Of a stretch of 64,000 nucleotides of DNA, positions 1 to 12,500 are shown piece after piece. Every line of letters starts with the position of its first letter. Within the stretch, counting starts at the first letter, position 1. Source of the stretch: Antedon mediterranea (Eukaryota; Echinodermata; Crinoidea; Comatulida; Antedonidae); contig NC_092670.1 in assembly GCF_964355755.1 (NCBI RefSeq), forward strand, positions 39,667,795 to 39,731,794, read 5' to 3'. Made by a program: the position numbers and the translations under genes. The notes beneath the pieces were generated by a model. That model saw nothing but the letters and a program-made list of their open reading frames with translations, was not told where the DNA came from and did no database searches.

Positions 1-299
1 TCGCTGGGACACAACGTAATTATTGGTGCTTCATTATCTGTACAAAAAATAAATTGCAATCTTAAAAAACAATTTTTTGACTTTGGTGAATCTTTCTGAT
101 ATTTATGACGACACCACAAAAATAAAGCTTCTTATAATGGGGTACCTTTTTTATATAAGTTGATTAAAAAGTACAAAATATCATGAGCAATTTTAATTGA
201 TTGTTTTACTGTCCAAATACAATTCATGATTTCATGTTCAAAATAACACCACAATACTTCTATACATCTAATGTTTTATTACTTGATTAATAAACATAC

Positions 300-551
300 C
301 TTCAACAGTAATGGTAAAAGTACATGTTGTATTAACATTATCATATGGATCAGAGGCTGTGTACTGTACTACTGTTTCACCAGCTGGGAATTCAAACGTG
401 GTTTGGTTGTGAGAGCCAACGATGTCTGGTATAGCTTCCGAGTTGTCCGTAGCTGTTGGTTCCATCCAGGTTGCCAGGCCTGTAGGTTCTCCCTCTGTTG
501 TGTTAACTGACTGATCATCAGGACACATTGTAAACACTGGGGCTTCTTCAT
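300..551 (-). CDS. HYR module 8 (last in window)
   Basis: A 252-bp phase 1-1 exon with [24 protein letters not shown] and [16 protein letters not shown]. It ends in phase 1 at a GTATGT donor at position 299, so the reading frame continues left of the window. Confidence 0.9.
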
Positions 552-3500
552 CTGCCATTAAAAACAACATTTTCAGTTAATGCAGTATGTTTGTTTATTG
601 GCCTACTTACATTGCTGTATTTGAGTTATCGGACCATCAGAATGATTTTTACTTAAATTGTATATCTTTCCAAAACTGTACTACATACCTGTGACATATA
701 TGTTAAATGAACACATTCCTTTATTTATTGATAAGTCAGTTGCATTTATAGTTATCATTGTTGCGCCTATACTAAATTCAGTAGCAGCATTGCTGGTCTG
801 TGATTCACTGATACTAAGATCCATAGTAGAATCAACGTTATCCGTGAACGTTGGTGAAGTCCACGTCACACCAGTGGCAACATCGTCGCCGCTATCTGTA
901 GTTACCATCTGATCATTTGGACAATCATCTGTCATTGGAATCTCATCATCTGTTGAGTTAAAAAATACATTTTAATATTGGTAATGGGACTATCTAATAA
1001 TATTTTGAGAACGATAGCATTTTTGTTAATATATGTAGACAATTTTTCTTTTTTTTAGTTACCCTAACCTAGTTCAATTCTAATAAACTACTACATATAC
1101 AATTGTAATTGGCAGTTCAATGTAACTTTAGGAAAGATTCGGATCTTCTCCAGGGAGAATGCATTAATTGTAATGTTGTTTTTTTGAGGGATTTGATTGA
1201 GGACATCTTTTATGTTAAAAATCATTTATCAGAAGATATTAATAACAAAAAATTTAAACTATATAAACCTGAAATTGAATACCTGTTATAGTAATGACAA
1301 AAACACACGTATAATTCACGTTTCCAGCAGCATCCGATGCATTTATCTGCACGGTAGTGTCACCAAATTCAAAGGTATCGCCGGAGTTGTGATTGCGCAT
1401 ATACATTGGGGTTTCATTTGAATTATCCGTAGCCTCTGCACTCATCCATTCCATAGTTGTTGAGTTTATTCCTTGATCTGTTGTAGATGTGTTGTCCGAC
1501 GGACAAAAGGTAAACACTGGAGTTTGATCATCTAAACAACAATTATAAATGTTTTTGAAATGAATATATGTTTCCTTTTTGCAAAGGTGATAAATACTGA
1601 TGTCATGTGGCAATTACGGTAACGGCACAATCTTTCGTTTTGTGAAACAGAAAATATGAATGTAGCTTTACCTGTAACATTAACAAAGAACTGGCATGTT
1701 GTATTAACGTTTTCCCCCATGTCAGTTGCATTATATTTGACAAGAGTAGATCCAATTGGGAATGTGTCACCACCATCAAAGTTTGATAGAATCGTCGGAG
1801 GGTCACCAGAGTTATCGGTTGCTTCTACAGTTGTCCAGTTCACGACTGCTGATGAAAGATCTGGATCGGTTCTTATAATTATATCCGATGGACATTCCGT
1901 GAACACTGGCGGTTCAGTATCTACAATAAAAATGTATGTAAATATTGGTCTACAGTTTTTATGTATCTCCAGTGCCCTATTATGTGCTGTACTGAATAGT
2001 TCCTATTGAGCTATACTCAATGCTGAGAAGAACTATACTGTAGCAACAACCACACTGTGTTTTTATTATTGCTTCCACAGAGTAATTACTGCTGCAACCA
2101 CAGACAGTGCTTCAGAAATACTAAACTACAGGTATATTATATTGTGAATACTACACCCAAATGGTATTACAGCAAATGATATACTGCTGTGACCAAAGAA
2201 GTCTATGCAGCTATAACAGCAGTATTACAGCAGAAAAAGACAATTTCTGCCAAAAAAAAGTTAATTTCTCAAACAAAATGATTGTCTCACCTTTAATAGT
2301 AACTGAGAAATTGCAGGTAGTGTTAACATTGCCGGCAGGATCAGTAGCATTGAACATAACATCAGTTGTGCCAATTGGAAAGGTTGCTCCAGATTTATGA
2401 GAACCATCTATCATAACAGTCAGCAGAGAATTATCAACAGCAGTTACATTTGGCCAGGTGACTATAGCAGTTGGGAGACCAGGATTGGTTTCATTCGTAA
2501 TGTCACTCGGGCAACTTGTAAACTCTGGAGGCTCCATGTCTGTAACAAAAATAATAATATAGCATTATTTCAAAGTTATTGTTTTCACTGTAAATAGAAG
2601 ATTTTTACAAAGATTCCATAGCATTGTGCAAAGTAGGTGGACATAGGCCTATATATGGCTGTTGAAATTTTTAGTAGATTTAATTTATTATTTGCTTCAA
2701 CAATTTACAAATATTTTCTATTTTACCCATGATTGTAATGTTGAAGGAACAAGTTCCATTAACATTGCCGGCTGCATCTGTTGCATTGTATTCAACTGTA
2801 GTAACACCAATTGGAAATGCAAAACCACTGTCATAGTTTGATAAAATGGTTGGTTGCTCATTTGAGTTGTCTGTAGCTGTCACGCTATCCCATGTTTCAA
2901 CCGATGTTGAAGATCCGGGATCAGTCTCAGATGTAATGTCAACTGTACATGATGTAAATAACGGGGCTTCGTTATCTAATAATAATAATAATAACATACG
3001 GTAAACAATATCTCATAAGGTACAAATATTAATCATGGTAAAAGTATGTTTGATTGGTATATTACCTGTTATATCAACTCTGAATGAGCAGGAATCGTTA
3101 GTGTTGCCGTACATATCTGTAGCATTGTACATGACAAGAGTTGAGCCAATCGGAAAGCTTGTACCATTCTCGTAATTACTGTCTATTGTTGGTGCGACAC
3201 CAGAATTGTCTATAGCTTCGACGGCACCCCATGTGATTACTGCGTCTGCAGAGCCTGGGTCAGTGGTATCTGTGATATCATCCGGACAGGCCGTGAAATC
3301 TGGTTTTTCATCATCTAATTTTCATTGATAAAACAAAAATGATTACATTATTTTAACATTTTGAACCGATGATAACTGGGAATGACATTTTGTTTAGACA
3401 TAATGAGGTAGTAGGCCTATATGAGTGAGATTAACTACTTGTTCAGTTATTTGCTAATGGTAGAAATAAATTACTGTAGTTAATTATTACTGCAGTAAGT

Positions 3501-6500
3501 ATTTTTATAAAAAAAACTTTAAACCTTTGACTGTTACAGAAAATGTACACGTTCCAGTATTTCCACTAGGATCTGTTGCTATGTATGTATTAGTAATAGT
3601 AGTAGTAAGGCCTGACGTCAAAGCAACTTGATCTCCAATGTCATAGTTTGAGACAATCGATATAGCACATTGGTTGTCCTCATCTACCGTTGGTTCAACC
3701 CATGATAGCGTTGCAAAGTTTTCATTGGGATCTGTTGGAACTGTTTGATCTGGTGGACAGTAAGTGAACGTCGGACTGTCCGAATCATCAACTGAAAACG
3801 ACACAAGAAAAAAACCCCAATATTAAAAAAAAGTGGTACATTTTCACAAAATATTTGAAGCTCTGTCTACACTATCAAACTAGTTTGACAAAAAAGTGTG
3901 ATGTGCCCAAATATAGTGGTGATATGCCCAAATATGGTAGTGCTATGACATATGTCCATATATGGGTACATCACTTTTTTTTGTCACATAAAGTTTGTAG
4001 ACAGAGCGTTAGCATAAATGAATTATGTATAAATATGTGGTTAATAATCTATGCATGCAAAAAAGGAGGAAGCTTCACAATAGGAGTTTGACAACATGGC
4101 ACCACATCATACTTACATATTTCACATACAAAAGATAAGATATCAGCACAGCTTTGATCGTTCCAGTTCCACTGGTTTGCATACATTTCAATGCAATCTT
4201 CATCACCCAAGTTATTTGGTTCAGCATTACGAAAATCTGCAAATGTCCATTAATTTTATATAAAATTACGTTATAGTAGACGCTTAAATTAGCAGTGGTT
4301 GATACAATATACTTTAAAATAGTGGTGGGGGGGGGGGGGGGAGGGGAAAGAAGGGAACCCAGGGCCTAAAAATTGATTAGCATTGGTGGATACCAAACTT
4401 TGAAATAGTGGTGGGGAAGGGGAGAAAAAAAATTTAAAAGTGAAGTGTTGACTAAATGTTGGATTTTTACAAATTTAGATTTTGAAGTTATTCCAATTGT
4501 GCTGCAGTCTATTCATAACCTACATTAACCAAGTTGTTCGAATATATTTGTTTACTTTAACACTGTATAATATTGTAAATGTCTTACTTGTATAATTGGT
4601 GCATTCCCCAGTTTCTACCCAAACAAATAGGCCTTCTTCATCTATATCTCTAAAACCAATCCATGCTTTTGCGGAAATAAGTGAACCAACAAAATCATTT
4701 TCCGCTTGACTGCTTATCACAACAAGATCAGCTCCAACATTTTGGCAGGCAGATCTAGCTGTTTGCCAATTAGCGTTATCATCGCTAAAGTATCTGTAAC
4801 AGCTTCCATTGTATGCTGTCCAATCAGGTGGGCAAGCTAAATATAAAAAGAATAGATTAGTATGAAATATGAATTCAATAATAATAATACTGTATTTATT
4901 AGGTCATCAATGAATAATATCCATAAGGGGAAATGGGCTAAAGCCCAAATGAATTCTGCACTCACTTCATACAATTAAATAAACCATGTTATTATACCTC
5001 CATGAAACCCTCATATCAAGGAGATTAAACAATTGTATTACAAATAAAACTATACATAAATAAATTGTTTTGTTAGAGCAGCCTAAAAATTGAAATTGTT
5101 GGTGAACTCTTTATGTATGTAAAGGCCAACTCAGACAGCGTCGTACAACGAGGCCCGACGAAACGTTTTGACTTGTAGGTGTTGTCTGTTGAGTTGTCTT
5201 ATGCGATAGCTTCGGGCATAAGTTTTTAGGTCGTCGCAAGAACTTTAAATATGTCGCTCATCAGGCCTTGATGCTGTCTGAGGTGGCATATCAACAATAA
5301 GTACTATTGCATGAATGACAAACCTCTATATGAAATAATTATAAGTCCTGTGGGTTCGGATATAGATCCTTCAAACACATTTGCCGTGACTGGCGTGGTT
5401 GTGTTGGCCCCTTCAACTGCTTCAACTCTCACTACTTCGTGTTCATCCCAATCCGTATAATAAACGAATCCTTGGTGATAAAATACATCGAACGGCCTTC
5501 CTTGAGCGATTTCATGAACTAGTTGATTCAAATTCCCCCAGTAATCCATTCTTCGTATCATAGACCCAAGCCCAGTAGAAGTGGATATAGCAACATACAA
5601 CCAACCGCCTTTAAAAACAACATTACATGTTATAACACACCCGGATTGTATTTTTGCAATTTGATTGGTCAAAAATACACATCACGTCATTTGGAATTAG
5701 CCTTACCAATGAAAAAATGATATCTGATGGTGATAAATAACAGGCTCTTATGCACGTTCAACTTTCTGTAAACATGTTGTGCGCGCCGTCTATAACTGTC
5801 AAAAGCCCAATGATCTAAAGATTTTATTTAAAGGAGTTCAATGAATTTGAACATATACCTTCGACATCCAATGACAGACCATTAAACCACCCATCTACAT
5901 CCATTGCTATAGTAGTCCTATCTTGGCCCTCATAAGAACTTCGTTCAATTTTACTAGTCTGCCAGTCACTCCAAAATAATGTTCTAAAAAAGCATGTACA
6001 ATATGTGTTTTAATTTTTTTTCTACAGTCAACCTTCCCGTTGCTTGTATTAAAATGTGTATATTTCTATTTTCGTTACCGCTCATCTGTGTAAATTGGCC
6101 TTAATACAAACCTGTTTGAAATAAGTGCCACAATTCCTCTTGGCTTTTGTAGACCGGTATTGATTATAATTTTGCGATCACTTCCATCAATTTGTACAGA
6201 CTCAATTGTATCGTTTATTGAGTCAGTCCAAAAGATGGTTCTAGTTAAATGATCAACCGCGACTGCCTCTGGATCTGAAACAGAACACATTTCATTTTAT
6301 TTTATTTAACTTTACTAATAACTTAAATAAAGTGGAGGAGCCTAAATGAAAGCATAGCTTGCGTGTATATATCATATATGCACTCGCTCTGCTAACTTTT
6401 CTGGCTGTTTTACTTATCGTTTTGATTTAGCTTTTCGCTTTTTTTTTGTATCTCTATTGAGATCCAGTTACTGATACCCACAGCATTGTCATTTTTCAGT

Positions 6501-9500
6501 AATTTGCCTTTGGATTTATCATATATATGCAATACAGTGCAACATCAGAAAATCTTTTTTGATACAACGCAAATACAAAAATATATTTATAAAATAAATT
6601 ATAAACTGTTATCAAAATATTCAATAAGAAAAAATATAGTAGCCAATTAATGGTCTAGATTTTAATGTAGTATTAAGGAAGAAACCACCTCTTTTGAGAT
6701 ATTCAGGTGACATCCACTATGAAGAGGACACGCTCCTGTGAAGTGAACCAGTGAATGTTGCCCCTATTAAGTGAACAATTTGCTGGGTTCAGACAGTGTC
6801 CCTTTAATAGGGGTTTTACTAGACTAAAGAACACATAACACATGTTATTTCTTTTAAACTTTCCTAATACTACATTAAATAAATAAACGACAACGATTTG
6901 ATGCAACTGCACCACCTCTGAAAATAAATTAAAATAACTTACATGTTATATTTTCATTGACAACAATAGTAAAACTGCTTCCGCTGAGCGGCGTCTTTAG
7001 TATCAGCCCGTTCTCAACGTCTGTTATATAAATTTCTTGTAACACTGGATCATAGTCGATTCCAGTAAATGCGTATGTACTGTTATAATAATAAATTTGT
7101 AAATCAGTTTCATTACTATTTAATCTCCCGCCATAAATTGCTCCGGGTACACCATCTAAAACCATGAGTATGTCATTAGTCTCACCATCTGAAACTAGAT
7201 AAAAAAAACCAATTTAGGCTTTGAATTATTCACTGCAGTTCCAGGTTACAATGTTGAGTGATTAAAGTTTCATTGTTGATGTTTCATAAAACTTGAGTCA
7301 GTCTCAGTATCATGATTGTCAACCACTTTCACATCTGCAGATTATATTACATTATAATAAGTTGTAAAAGTTGTGCATGTTAAGAAAATTTGTTAAAATT
7401 CTCTAGATTTCCTGGCCAGAGGCATGATTTTTGATCTGAGATTGATACTGTGCAACTTTCACTGGGATTTAACTGACCAATCACTACATTAGACTGAAAA
7501 GTGCTTCCAAATATTATGACAATACTATGTTTGAAAACATGGAATCAAAATATGTTACAATGTTTAATAATTTATGCAGTGTGAAAATGGTTCAAATAAT
7601 GTAAACCATTGAGGTATACATCTTGCATGTTGTAACTTACTGAGTGACGTAACTTAACTTACTGAGTGATGTAACTTAACTTAGTAATGTAACTTAACTT
7701 ACTGATTGATGTAACTTAAAGCCCCATTCCCTACGTTTTTTAGATCTAATTTAAGATCACAAACTATATTTAATGTAAAAATAATACTATATGGTCCTAT
7801 TGCGATAACTTTTTTCGTCTTTAAACGGTTAAAAATGTGAAAAATAAGTCGATTTTAATAATTATAGCGGCCCGCTATAAATCCCAAAATGCATTGCGCG
7901 CGGATTGATATTTTTGTTTTTCACCTGTAATTCGCCCACTTTTCGATCGATCGTGAGGCCAAAACAAATGGAAGACTCCTAACTTTTCAGCGAAAATATC
8001 GGGTTTTCCCCAATTTTTATCAACGGAGTCTGGCAAAAATAGAAAGACAATTAATGCAGCAACTATACAACGTCAGGCTAGGTATATAGCTAGCGTACGA
8101 TGTTCGTACGTTACCGATGTTTACCAGCTAGGCCTAAAAAACTAAGCCTAGCCAGGCTAGGCCTAAGACCGTCCACGAGAGGTCGATCGCCGCGAGCTAC
8201 TTAGGTAGTGCATTGTTTCTCACTTTTTATCATAATTTACCATAAAACGTACATTTAAGACAAGGAATGACATGGTTTAATGTTTTTAAAGTGATATATA
8301 TGTATTATTTTCCAAAAAACGTCCAAAATTGCAGGGAAGGGGTCTTTAACTTACTGAGTGATGTAACTTAACTTACTGAGTGAAATGACTTAACTTACTG
8401 AGTGATGTAACTTGACTTACTGATTGATGTTAAGTTCCATGGTTGTAATCCTAAACACATTGATTCATCAGAACCGTCTGAACAATCAATATATTGAGAA
8501 TCACACTCAAAACTTCCTGGAAGACACAACATTGAACCGGAAGTACACTGGAACTCATCTGCATTGCATGTGGCTGCAAAATGATAACAAAATCAGTTAA
8601 ATGGAATAATAATGTAGTTGGATATTGGAATTTGATTTATATACTTTTTACCTAAGAAAAATACCACAAATTTACATACACGAGAGTCAAATTGTGTGAC
8701 TTTCCTATCTTATAAATATAAAAAAGTACTATGTAGCTATATATATTTTATAATCAACAAACGCACTTTTAAACCTGGAGCTCACCTTTAACTTTTTTTA
8801 ACCCACCTGGGAGCACCTGGCTATACCTTCTTGCTTGACACAAGGTCAACATCTTGACATGCATGGGTGGGTAGGTAGCTGAAGGAGGTGATCGCCTGTA
8901 GACTCTATAGTACTACTTTCTACACCTTTTTACAATGTTTTTAAAGTATCAAACTGAACTTACTACAATTGACTTCATCAGATGAATCGCTACAGTCACC
9001 TGCGCCGTCACATCTTCTTCTATAATCCGAAATACATTCACCATCCTGGCAGGTGAAACCATTAGTACAGGATTGGCATTCTATTAAAAAAACAAATAAT
9101 ACATGTGTGTTATGTGCATTGCGAATTGTTATAGTAACGTTTCCACCCGCATCCAGCTCTCTTGATCAATTCGAATCCGCTCTCTCCCACTAAAATGCAA
9201 TTTCTTCCAATATTTCAAATAAAAAATAAACAAACAAACATTTCCGACACTGATGTAGGGCTATAATGTTGACTACTACTATACTACTAACTCTAGATTT
9301 AGAAAAGAGAATGACATAGATGATAAGAGCGCCCTCTACATTGATGTATTATAATAGCGCCCTATATAGTTCATAAAACTTTCTTTTTCTGAGTTAAGTT
9401 GTGAGGCCGCGACAACGGTACAAGCGGCTAGCTTGTTATACACAATTTTTAAAACTTCTCTTTTAAAAAATCCTCATTCGGTGTTTGACATTTTATATAA

Positions 9501-12500
9501 AAAAAACCAGACAGAAACGTTGTGAAGCTTGGTCTTCACTACATTTTAGACACTTTTAGTGAGGCCGAAATTATTTTCTGTGCCTTCTTGTGGTTTTTCG
9601 TAAGTAAAATTGTTATGATTTACGCAATTGAATAAATCAATAAGAAGCAAAGAAATCTCAGTGATTCAGCAAATGTACAAACTTTTTATATAAAAGTATT
9701 GACGACTTAGACAGCGAGTGCAATCATCCGATAAGTAAAGAAAAAGTGAATACAAAATTATAAGATCAAAGAGCCGATATTTACGCTTGTGGGCAAAATA
9801 TTTTGATTTGACCTTTTTACTTGGTATTTTAAAAAATGTAAAAATACTTTAGGCTGGTAAATGTAAATAGTGTATGGCATAACAAGAACGTCATGCTAAG
9901 TATAAAAACAACTTTTCCACCAAAGTTTGTTTTTGCATTTTTTTCGCTTCAAAAACATAAACAGTTTATTCGGTAAGTGATACAGAACTTACGTAACGGC
10001 TGATCAAGCTTGCGCAAACTAATGCTTAAATATGGGCGCTACTGTCCCATGAACTTTCTTTTAGTCCATGATTATTACATGACAAGTTATCTGAAAAATC
10101 ACGACACGATGCAACGACCAAACTGTCACCTGATTGGTAAACTTGCTTTGCGCCTGGTATACAGTTATATACATGACCTTATTTGGTCGGATATTGTGTT
10201 TTTTTTTTAATTTGTTAATTTATTTATTTATTATGTATTTATTTGTTTTGCTTTCAACAGGAACTTCTGTCACTGTCACGTTTTTTAGGCCTGCCATAGG
10301 CTAGCTATTAATTATTTCGTTTTGACGTAGTAGTTAGAAAGGCAGTATAATACAATTTCTCGAAATATAATAATAATATAAAAATATATAAAACAAGGTT
10401 TTCTTTCTTTAAAAACTGCTGAGTCGTTCTTCAATTATTTAACTTAATTCCTCGGCTGTAAGTTTGCACAATAAGGATTATTTGTTTTATTTCAGACGTT
10501 TCAGACGTATTGTTACGAATCTTGTATCGGAATAGGCCCTATGTATCACAAAAAAATATATAATCAAACTTTTTTTTTAAATGACAGCTATAAATTCAAT
10601 TGACTAAGTAGTTTCTGGTTAACAACAATTGCATTCATATCATATCATATCATATCATAGTAACATTTATTTCCTTCATAATATACAAAATAAATAATAT
10701 AATACAAAATTCATGACGAGAAGAAAGATAGTTAAAACAATACAATTTTTTTTTTCTCATCTTTAACATGAATAAAACAATATTATGAAGGAGGCACAAT
10801 TTCTAAAAAGCAAAAGCTTGTGTTGAAAGTGCCTGAACAAAACAAAAAGTAACTAAAATCAAATTAGTAAATAATAGTAAATGGTATATAGGAATAAAGT
10901 AATTACCATAACGGAATATGAAAACAATAAAAAACTGATACCTAGAATATAACTAGTTAATTAATTTACTTTTGTATTAGATATTGTTTAGTGTTAAAGA
11001 CGAAGCTATGTTTGTTTGCAGAAGTTGTAATTTTGTTAGGAAGTGAGTTCCATATCTTGGGTCCAGTAAATCTAATATTATGTTGAAAAGAAGTCTTTTT
11101 GTGTTTAGGAATATGAAGGTTATTGAGGATTCTTGTGGAATAGCCGTGAAATTCATAATTGGGAGAAAACATATCGCGTAAATGAGATGGAAGAAGAGCA
11201 TTTTGGCTTTTGTAAATAAATAAACATTGTTGGAAAATATTAATATCTGTTAATTTTAATAATTTGAGAGAACGAAATAAAGGATCTGTACTAGTTCTAG
11301 GTGAAACATTCGAAATTATTCGAATGATTTTCTTTTGTAGTATTTGAAGTTTATTTAAATTAGATGGGAATGTGTTACACCAAACGATATTGCAATATAA
11401 AAGATATTGCAAAACAAGGGAGCAGTAGAGTGTTCGGAGAATATGATGTGGAAGAACAGATGCCAGTCTACAAATTATACCAATATTTTTTGAGATTTTG
11501 TTTTCTGTCTCAATAACATGGGGTTTCCATGTCAGACGACTATCAATGGATACACCCAAAAATTTTGCATGATTGACCATGGGGAGAACAGAACCATTTA
11601 GTTTAATTTGCAATGGACCTAATTTAATCGGCATCGTACTACTTCTAAACAAAACATAGCTGCACTTTTTTAGATTTACAGAAAGGCTGTTTGCCAGAAA
11701 CCATTCGGATACATTAATTAAACTTGTATTTACAGTGTTAAATAATGACTCTAAGTGTCGATTTTTACAGATTAGTGTTGTGTCATCTGCATATAAAAAG
11801 TAAGATAAAGATACTGACGAATTGTAAATACCATTCACATATAAAAGAAACAGAAGAGGACCTAGTAATGAACCTTGTGGTACTCCACAGGTAATAGGCA
11901 AATAGTCAGATTGGGAATCACAAAACTTTGGTACATTGGTAGCGGTTGGATAAATAGCTCTTAAATAAATTGAGAGGAACACCGCGAATACCATAGTGAT
12001 ACAGTTTTGAAAGAAGAATGGGATGGTTAATGGTATCGAATGCTTTCGATAGATCGACAAAAACACCAATTGCAAACTCATCATTTTCAAATGCATCTAT
12101 TATTTCATTGGACAAATCAATTAAGGCCATTGCGGTATCAAAATGTTTGCGAAATCCAAATTGCTTATTGAATAGAATATTATTTTTTTCCATAAAGGCA
12201 TAGGTTCTATTATAGATAATTCTTTCTAATATTTTAGAAAATAGCGAAAGGACTGAGATCGGTCGGTAATTAGATAAAGTGTCCTTTTTTCCTGCTTTAA
12301 AGATGGGAGTAACTCTTGCCAATTTCAATTTATTTGGAAAAACTCCTTTTGTTAAAGACAGATTAAATATGTGACATAGAGGTTTAACCAAAAGGGAAAT
12401 TGATTGTTTAATAACTTTTGGACTGAATTCATCAAGTCCTTGCGCTTTATTAGTTTTAAAACACTTGACAATATCAATAATTTCTGTATCAGACACTGGA

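Noticed and set aside
271-510. Plus-strand open frames over the HYR exons
   Set aside because: Shadows of minus-strand HYR coding. The HYR motifs and splice sites are only on the minus strand.
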